Assembly (NCBI GenBank): GCA_017479705.1
Contig: JAFVCA010000037.1
Coordinates: forward strand, 56,402-120,401
Direction: 5' to 3'
Length of the DNA: 64,000 nucleotides
DNA from: Bacteroidales bacterium
Lineage (GTDB): Bacteria; Bacteroidota; Bacteroidia; Bacteroidales; P3
Positions 58,762 to 64,000 of the stretch are shown here, in pieces; position 1 is the stretch's first letter; the number at the start of each line of letters is the position of its first letter. The position numbers and the translations under genes were made by a program. Below the pieces are notes generated by a model. The model made no database searches, was not told where the DNA came from, and saw only the letters and a list, made by a program, of their open reading frames with translations.

Positions 58762-59580
58762 TCAGCGGTTGTTGGCGGCGCGGTGGATGCGTAGAAGGGT
58801 TGCAAGGAGGTCTTCGGCAAGGTCCAGGCGGAGCATGTTGGCCCCGTCCGATTTGGCCACGGCGGGGTTGGGGTGCGTCTCCATGAAGATGCCGTCGCAT
58901 CCCACGGCCACGGCGGCGCGGCCGATGGTCTCAATCATCTCCGGGTTGCCGCCGGTGACGCCTGAGGTTTGGTTGGGGCGTTGGAGGGAGTGTGTGATGT
59001 CCACCACTACGGGCACGCGGTTTTTCTGCATCAGGGGGATGCCGCGAAAGTCGACGACGAGGTCCTGATAGCCGAAGGTGGTGCCGCGCTCGGTGAGCAT
59101 GATGTTGTGGTTGCCGAAGTGTGTGATTTTGTCGACGGCGTGTGTCATGGCTTCGGGCGAGAGGAACTGGCCTTTCTTGACGTTGACGCAGCGGCCTGTC
59201 TGCGCGGCGGCTTCGAGCAGGGAGGTCTGCCGGCAGAGGAAGGCGGGGATTTGCAACACGTCGACGTAGGGGGCTGCCTGGGCGGCTTCAGGCTCGGAGT
59301 GGATGTCGGTCACCACGGGGATGCCGAAACGCTGCCGGATGGCTTGCAGGATGTCGAGCCCGGCTTGGTCGCCGATGCCGGTAAAGGAGTCTATGCGCGA
59401 GCGGTTGGCTTTGCGGTAGGAGGCCTTGAAGGCAAAGGGGATGCCAAGGCGGTCGGTGATGTCGACCAGTTGCTCGGCAATGCTGAAGGGGGTGGTCTCG
59501 TCCTCTATGACACAAGGACCGGCAATTAGGAAGAAATTGCCGGTCGTGGTGTGTCTCAGATTGTCTAACAGTGGATACAT
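58762..59580 (-). CDS. kdsA: 3-deoxy-8-phosphooctulonate synthase
   Basis: 272 aa. Condenses arabinose 5-phosphate and PEP to Kdo-8-phosphate for lipopolysaccharide. FLIAGPCVIEDE at residue 17 contains the Cys that marks the metal-dependent class. FKASYRKANRSRIDSFTG binds PEP/A5P, then TDIHSEPEAAQAAPYVDVLQIPAFLCRQ and VTGGNPEMIETIGRAA follow. Length normal. A Kdo pathway implies a Gram-negative envelope. Confidence 0.96.
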   Translation of the reverse strand: MYPLLDNLRHTTTGNFFLIAGPCVIEDETTPFSIAEQLVDITDRLGIPFAFKASYRKANRSRIDSFTGIGDQAGLDILQAIRQRFGIPVVTDIHSEPEAAQAAPYVDVLQIPAFLCRQTSLLEAAAQTGRCVNVKKGQFLSPEAMTHAVDKITHFGNHNIMLTERGTTFGYQDLVVDFRGIPLMQKNRVPVVVDITHSLQRPNQTSGVTGGNPEMIETIGRAAVAVGCDGIFMETHPNPAVAKSDGANMLRLDLAEDLLATLLRIHRAANNR

Positions 59581-59628
59581 GTGTTGTGTGTGGGGAGGAA
59601 CGGGGGAGTGGGGGATAGGTGGGGAGGA

Positions 59629-60105
59629 TTAGAAGTTGGTATCGATGCTGTCGATGTCGCTCGTGGTGTCGTCAATGGTGTTGTCGTTGTCCTCGGTCTC
59701 GTACTCTTCACGGCGACGGGAGCTGCCGCGCTGCAGGGAGATGATGAGGGCGCCAATCATGCGGGTGAGCTCCATGAGGTACTCGCGGGACTGGTTGCAG
59801 GTTTCCTCGTCGAAAAGCCCCACGTTGTAGGCAATGGCGGTGTAGACGATGCACTCGCGGATGGCGGATTTCGAGATTTTCAGGTAGTGCTCAAACTGGT
59901 TCTTGTTGCGCGACGAGCCTTCTGCGATATTGAGGGCAATGTCGTAGGAGGAGTGGCAAAAAGAGTTGACAAGATTGCGCTGCATGTCGTTCTCGGGTTG
60001 CCCGATGTTGTTAATAATCCATGTGCTGTAGTCGGTGGCTTTGGCATAAATGCGAAGATCCTCGAATCGGAAAAAGCTCACGGGTTTTTCTTGTGTGTTG
60101 TCCAT
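59629..60105 (-). CDS. Four-helix-bundle protein (S23/IVS family)
   Basis: 158 aa. FFRFEDLRIYAKATDYSTWI, then NSFCHSSYDIALNIAEGSSRN (the conserved IAEGxxR) and helices to RMIGALIISLQRG. The C-terminal 30 residues are acidic (EYETEDNDNTIDDTTSD). Same family as the gene at 11022-11684 but in a normal gene arrangement, without flanking inverted repeats. Function unknown. Confidence 0.9.
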   Translation of the reverse strand: MDNTQEKPVSFFRFEDLRIYAKATDYSTWIINNIGQPENDMQRNLVNSFCHSSYDIALNIAEGSSRNKNQFEHYLKISKSAIRECIVYTAIAYNVGLFDEETCNQSREYLMELTRMIGALIISLQRGSSRRREEYETEDNDNTIDDTTSDIDSIDTNF

Positions 60106-60210
60106 GATGTGATAGTGTTTACATTATTAATTCGTTTGTTCAATTCGTTGGGGGATAAGGTATGAGTTTTTTCTTCTCTACAGTGCAACGCTCTTGAAAC
60201 TCATTGTGTG

Positions 60211-61194
60211 CTATTTGATTTCGGCGAAATAGTTCATAAACTGTGTGCGCATCAGCATGCTTGCCTTGTCGCTTTGTTTAAGGGCCAGTTTGCCGCGGAA
60301 CTGGTCGATGTTTTCGTAGCCTTTCTGCTCCATCCAGCCTTGGAGGCCGGCGTTGAGTTCCTTGACATACTCGACGCCGTTGCGATAGAGGCAGGAGGCC
60401 ACTTGTACGGCGGTGGCTCCGGCAAGGAGAAGTTTGACCACGTCGTGGGCATTGCTCACGCCGGTGGTGGCGCAGAGGTCGCAGCGCAGTTTCTTGCTCA
60501 TGATGGCTGTCCACCGCAGGGTGTTGTATATCTCGCCGGGCTGGGTGAGGGAGTCGGCATTGCGGAGGCTTTCGTCGTCAATGTCGATGTCTACCTGAAG
60601 GGATTTGTTGAACATCGTGATGCCCTGCACACCGGACCACGAAAGCTGCTGCATGAACTTGGCTAAGTCGGTGAAGTAGGTGCCCACCTTGATGCTGATG
60701 GGGATGGAGATGGTTTTGCGCAGGGACTGGATGATATTGCTGAAGGTGCGCTCCACATCGTCGGCGGAGAGGGAGGTGTCGAAGGGCATGATGGCCATGT
60801 TCAGCTCAAGGGCGTCGCAGCCGGAGTCCTGGAACTGCTTGGCGTAGGTAATCCAGTTCTCGTGCGAGAAGCAGTTGATGCTGCCAATGACGGGAATGGT
60901 CAGTTTCGACTTGGCTTCGCGTATCAGGGAGAAGTATTTGGCCACGGAGTCTGCCGCCACGTGCTGGGCAATGTACTCGTAGCTGTCGCCATAGTTTCCC
61001 ACAGGGGCGTGGATATGGGTGTTGCGCTTGATGTCGTAGATGATTTGTTCTTCAAAAATCGATTTGAGGACTACCGCGCCCGCACCGCATTCCTGAAGCT
61101 TGCAGAGGTTGTCGATATTGGCCGTGAGACCACAGCTGCCCGCCACTACGGGGCTGTTCAGTTCCATGCCAAGGTATTTTATCTTTGTGTTCAT
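60211..61194 (-). CDS. Dihydroorotate dehydrogenase-like oxidoreductase
   Basis: 327 aa TIM barrel with FMN site: MELNSPVVAGSCGLTANIDN at residue 10, GAGAVVLKSIFEEQI near 38, PVIGSINCFSHENWI near 104, LELNMAI near 133, ISIKVGTYFTD near 168 and CATTGVSNAHDVVKLLLAGATAVQVAS near 245. It resembles the PyrD-like proteins of Bacteroidetes (class 1-like, electron acceptor unclear), different from the main PyrD. Promoter at 61236-61245. Confidence 0.85.
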   Translation of the reverse strand: MNTKIKYLGMELNSPVVAGSCGLTANIDNLCKLQECGAGAVVLKSIFEEQIIYDIKRNTHIHAPVGNYGDSYEYIAQHVAADSVAKYFSLIREAKSKLTIPVIGSINCFSHENWITYAKQFQDSGCDALELNMAIMPFDTSLSADDVERTFSNIIQSLRKTISIPISIKVGTYFTDLAKFMQQLSWSGVQGITMFNKSLQVDIDIDDESLRNADSLTQPGEIYNTLRWTAIMSKKLRCDLCATTGVSNAHDVVKLLLAGATAVQVASCLYRNGVEYVKELNAGLQGWMEQKGYENIDQFRGKLALKQSDKASMLMRTQFMNYFAEIK

Positions 61195-61235
61195 AATCTC
61201 AATTTTTTTGGTATTCTATACATAAAAATCCAATT

Positions 61236-61245
61236 TGCAAAGATA
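61236..61245 (-). promoter_or_regulatory. Promoter for the PyrD-like gene
   Basis: TATCTTTGCA on the minus strand, 42 nt upstream of the start. Confidence 0.7.
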
Positions 61246-61403
61246 AATAAAAAATGCAATTAAAACTTTTTTTTTTGAAAAAAAAACTCTATGTATGCTG
61301 TAAATGTCTGTTGTGTAGTTTGTTGTAAAATGTTAAAAAAAATCCTGGCCTGTAAAAAAGGCGTAAGAATAAAAAATATTTCGTCCCAATGAAAAAAAAT
61401 GAC

Positions 61404-61413
61404 TAATTTTGCA
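61404..61413 (+). promoter_or_regulatory. Promoter for the TPR membrane protein
   Basis: TAATTTTGCA. Its start site near 61418 rules out the in-frame ATG at 61409. Confidence 0.7.
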
Positions 61414-61441
61414 CTTTCGAAAAATAAAAAAATACTACATA

Positions 61442-62110
61442 ATGAAAGAGAATAACGAAGAGAAAAATCTTGAAGTTAGCGGTGTTATCGCTAAAACTGA
61501 GCAGTACATTAAAAAGAACAAAAAAGCTCTCACCATCGCCGGTTGTGCCGTCGTTGTTGTGTCTTTGGCCATTTGGGCATACGTGGCTTTGGTCGCACAG
61601 CCCCGCCAGGTGCGTGCCGCCGAGGACATGTTTGCCGCCGAGCAGTGGTTTAATGAGGGCGACTTTGAGAAGGCTCTCAACGGCAACGATGAGTTCATGG
61701 GTTTCTCTGCCATCATTGATGAGTACGGTTGCACCAAGTCTGCCAACCTTGCCAAGTATTATGCCGGCATCTGCCAGCTGAACCTTGGCAACTACGACGA
61801 GGCCATCGACTATCTCAAATCCTATAAAGGCAAAGACCTCTTCACCGGTGCTCTTGCCCAGATGCTGATTGGCGATGCCTACGCCGAGAAGAGCCAGGCT
61901 TCCGATGCTGTCAAGTATTATGAGAAGGCTGTCTCCGCCAGCTCTGACAACTACACCGTGGCTCCTGTGGCTTTGTGGAAGGCCGGTATGCTTTATCTCC
62001 AGCTTGGCGACAAAAAATCTGCTGCCAAGTCTTTCCAGACTATCAAGGACAACTACCCCGAAAGCCCGGAATGGAACGAGGTTGACAAATATCTTGCCCT
62101 CGCCGAATAG
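61442..62110 (+). CDS. TPR-repeat membrane protein
   Basis: 222 aa starting MKENNEEKNLEVSGVIAKTE. One membrane helix at about residues 29-51 (ALTIAGCAVVVVSLAIWAYV), then a periplasmic part with TPR units (AKYYAGICQLNLGNYDEAIDYL, AQMLIGDAYAEKSQASDAVKYY, ALWKAGMLYLQLGDKKSAAKSF). It resembles YfgM-like proteins that assist SecYEG and outer membrane assembly; that role is inferred. The promoter position fixes the start. Confidence 0.88.
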   Translation: MKENNEEKNLEVSGVIAKTEQYIKKNKKALTIAGCAVVVVSLAIWAYVALVAQPRQVRAAEDMFAAEQWFNEGDFEKALNGNDEFMGFSAIIDEYGCTKSANLAKYYAGICQLNLGNYDEAIDYLKSYKGKDLFTGALAQMLIGDAYAEKSQASDAVKYYEKAVSASSDNYTVAPVALWKAGMLYLQLGDKKSAAKSFQTIKDNYPESPEWNEVDKYLALAE

Positions 62111-62140
62111 CCATCACCGAAATCTTTTTTCCAAGAATAA

Positions 62141-62174
62141 AGCCAGCTCCTCTGTACGAGGAGCTGGCTCTTTT
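62141..62174 (+). terminator. Rho-independent terminator
   Basis: AGCCAGCTCCTC (62141-62152) and GAGGAGCTGGCT (62158-62169) form a 12-bp perfect stem followed by CTTTTT. Confidence 0.9.
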
Positions 62175-62193
62175 TCTGTCCGCTTATTCCATC

Positions 62194-64000
62194 CTATCTG
62201 ACCACTACGCGGTGCTGTGTGGTGGCGGTGGGCGTGACCACCGTCAGGTAGTAGAGGCCGGCGGGGAGGTGCGCAATGTCCACCCTGCCCGCCGTCAGCG
62301 GGGCCTCCACCTCCTGCCCGAGGGCGGAGACGAGGCGGACGGCCTTGACAGGCTCGGCGGCCTTGATGTACAGGGCTCCCGTGGCGGGGTTGGGGTACAC
62401 CCGCGGGGTGTCGCCGCCGCGCCCTGCTATGCCCTCGTCCGTCACCCGCAGGATCTTCGTCACCGGCTCGGCGGGCAGGTAGTAGTAGTCGCCCGGCTGG
62501 GAGGCCGTCACCGTGGCGGTGCCGTTGGCCACAAGGTGCAGCCTGTCGCCCTCGATGTAGGCCACGGTGCTGTCGCTACTGGTGTAGCTGACGGGCAGCC
62601 CGCTGGAGGCCGTGGCCTCGAGGAGGACGGGGCTGTCGGCAAGGGAGTAGCGGAGCTCCTGCGGCCATGCGATGGTCTGCTCCTGCCTGTCGGACGGCAG
62701 GATGTAGGGCCGTGCAAACTCCGGGTCCACATACTTGGCTATGACCACCTGGCTGCTGCGGGAGTCGATGGTGCTGATAGTGTCGAACGTGGCACTCTCG
62801 TAAAGCTCCCCGGTGATGTATACGATGCTGTCCTTAACGACGGGGGCATACATTGTGTTGGTGCGACCACTGAGTCCATGCTGTTTGTAGAACAGGCCGT
62901 TCCCGTCGAAATCCCAGACCGAGAATACATAGTCATCCATATCGCGTTGGCGTGTCCATATTACGGTGTCGCCCATGTCTGCGGCATCTTCAATGCCCGC
63001 CTCTGCAAATAACCTGTTCTTGCTTGCAGCCAGAACCGGAAATTTCATCCAATTACAGCTTCCACTGGGTACAAGAAGTTTTCTGGAGAGGATGTTGAGG
63101 GAATCCTTGTCTAACCGCATCCAGAATGTGGAAAAAGAGGGAAAGTCAAGAGTGTCACTGTTATAAAAAACATTAGTGACAGAGTCTGTTTGAACAAGAC
63201 CTACAGATCCAGACACAAACAGCGAATTCGAGCTGTCGTCAATACAGCTTGACAGCAAAACCAACGAAGACATACGTGAGGAACCTTCTCTCGTGCAGGA
63301 TAATTGAACCAAACCTGTCGCATACAAGTCTGAGTTATATCTGACTATCCATGCCGTAGTGCTCGCTGAGTCACCCAAATGCAGGGAATCGGAGTTGGCA
63401 ATTCCCAAATGTGAGGCCATATCGTTCCCCCTTATGTTTATATACAAGTTGTCGTGTGCATCAACTGAAAAACCGAACAATTTGCAATATCCAACCCGGG
63501 TGTTCTGTGCAGCGTCCAGTGCGGAGTCGAACATGTACGTGGCACCCAACAGGCTGTCGAAGTGGGGGGAGAATTTCAGCAGCTGTAAGTTGTTCGCAGC
63601 GGTCCGGCAAGGGATGTCGTAGATTATCCTGCGGGTGCCGTCAACCACTATCTGCATCGCCCCGATAGTGCCCGTTTTAATGCTCCACTTATAGTGATAA
63701 TCTTCACAAGTGTCACAATATGAACCCATAACCTCATCATTGCTTATCCGTATAACATAAATGTTGCCTTCCTTGTCGACATTAAAACTCTGGCCAGAAA
63801 ACGAATAAGCATATAATACGTCAGGACGGGATGAACCGTAAAGAAATCTGTGGGTCAAGGCATTGCCGATGGTGTCGGTATATCCCACACCGATGATGTG
63901 CCGTTCCGTGGCATTGCCGTCAAAGTCGAATGTGATAAATGCCGTATAGGATGTACCTTGTTTTGGTACGATGCTGTCAGGCATCAGGAAGTTGTCATTG
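62194..64000 (-). CDS. T9SS-sorted secreted protein, C-terminal part (cut by window edge)
   Basis: At least 600 residues; the frame is open to base 64000, so the ATG at 63984 is not necessarily the start and no signal peptide is seen. The chain repeats motifs such as FDFDGNATERHIIG, FSVDAHDNLYINIRG and VWDFDGNGLFYKQH, as in SBBP-type beta-propellers. A bacterial Ig-like segment (YSLADSPVLLEATASSGLPVSYTSSDSTVA, about 490) and a type IX sorting domain (PRVYPNPATGALYIKAAE ... LPAGLYYLTVVTPTA) follow. It is exported by T9SS. Confidence 0.85.
   Translation of the reverse strand, partial: NDNFLMPDSIVPKQGTSYTAFITFDFDGNATERHIIGVGYTDTIGNALTHRFLYGSSRPDVLYAYSFSGQSFNVDKEGNIYVIRISNDEVMGSYCDTCEDYHYKWSIKTGTIGAMQIVVDGTRRIIYDIPCRTAANNLQLLKFSPHFDSLLGATYMFDSALDAAQNTRVGYCKLFGFSVDAHDNLYINIRGNDMASHLGIANSDSLHLGDSASTTAWIVRYNSDLYATGLVQLSCTREGSSRMSSLVLLSSCIDDSSNSLFVSGSVGLVQTDSVTNVFYNSDTLDFPSFSTFWMRLDKDSLNILSRKLLVPSGSCNWMKFPVLAASKNRLFAEAGIEDAADMGDTVIWTRQRDMDDYVFSVWDFDGNGLFYKQHGLSGRTNTMYAPVVKDSIVYITGELYESATFDTISTIDSRSSQVVIAKYVDPEFARPYILPSDRQEQTIAWPQELRYSLADSPVLLEATASSGLPVSYTSSDSTVAYIEGDRLHLVANGTATVTASQPGDYYYLPAEPVTKILRVTDEGIAGRGGDTPRVYPNPATGALYIKAAEPVKAVRLVSALGQEVEAPLTAGRVDIAHLPAGLYYLTVVTPTATTQHRVVVR

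Noticed and set aside
1-64000. tRNA or rRNA genes
   Set aside because: No cloverleaf with a T-loop consensus and no rRNA-like sequence was noticed by eye.

Overview
The window looks like chromosomal DNA of a Bacteroidales bacterium, probably an uncultured gut- or rumen-type anaerobe. The signs are the Bacteroidetes promoter (TTG about 18-20 nt upstream of TAnnTTTGC, most often TATCTTTGCA) in front of many genes, Bacteroidetes-specific families (DUF4295 behind L33, Oar-like TonB receptors, T9SS-sorted secreted proteins, Bacteroidetes lipoproteins), MKK-type signal peptides and almost no Shine-Dalgarno sequences. No rRNA or tRNA gene was seen.

Layout: 1-1295 carries the 5' part of ileS. 1300-5300 is accessory: a truncated FN3-like fragment, a promoter-driven structured RNA candidate, two small lipoproteins, a KilA-N gene overlapping an IS1595-type transposase. 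5339-11684 is housekeeping (mreB, purH, a phosphofructokinase, a beta-CASP metallo-hydrolase, a four-helix-bundle protein). 11797-20560 is a complete type II-C CRISPR-Cas locus: tracrRNA 1, a 3-repeat array, a 257-nt interruption holding a promoter and a 28-aa hydrophobic ORF, a 32-repeat array, cas2, cas1, cas9, and a second tracrRNA-like gene antisense to the predicted cas9 leader. 20725-24907 has an outer membrane protein, a CstA transporter and an NgoMIV-like restriction-modification pair. 25004-31146 has a secreted YD-like protein, a 1092-aa TonB-dependent receptor, a dihydrouridine synthase and a DUF4160-DUF2442 fusion. 31162-37800 is a run of small minus-strand genes with repeats, including a GxxExxY gene bounded by inverted repeats that splits another small gene. 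37836-39818 is a secreted papain-like protease with a chagasin-like inhibitor. 39921-49196 holds two widely separated transketolase halves with a tannase-like esterase, YjbH-like outer membrane proteins and a vWA protein between them. 49174-51357 is a second restriction-modification system whose C5 methyltransferase is split like M.AquI. 51930-57330 has yidC, nhaD, a membrane-anchored protein and L33-DUF4295. 57330-64000 has a 29-bp perfect hairpin, a DnaQ-like exonuclease, kdsA, a four-helix-bundle protein, a PyrD-like oxidoreductase, a TPR membrane protein and the C-terminal part of a T9SS protein.

The most unusual region is the CRISPR locus. Two diverged tracrRNAs lie at opposite ends of it. 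The predicted cas9 5' leader is antisense to the second one and so contains a CRISPR-repeat mimic. A toxin-sized membrane peptide gene with its own promoter lies inside the array, antisense to the pre-crRNA. Together they suggest that Cas9 expression or tracrRNA availability may be regulated by RNA, and that the array may carry a guarding (CreTA-like) element. These are inferences from sequence only.
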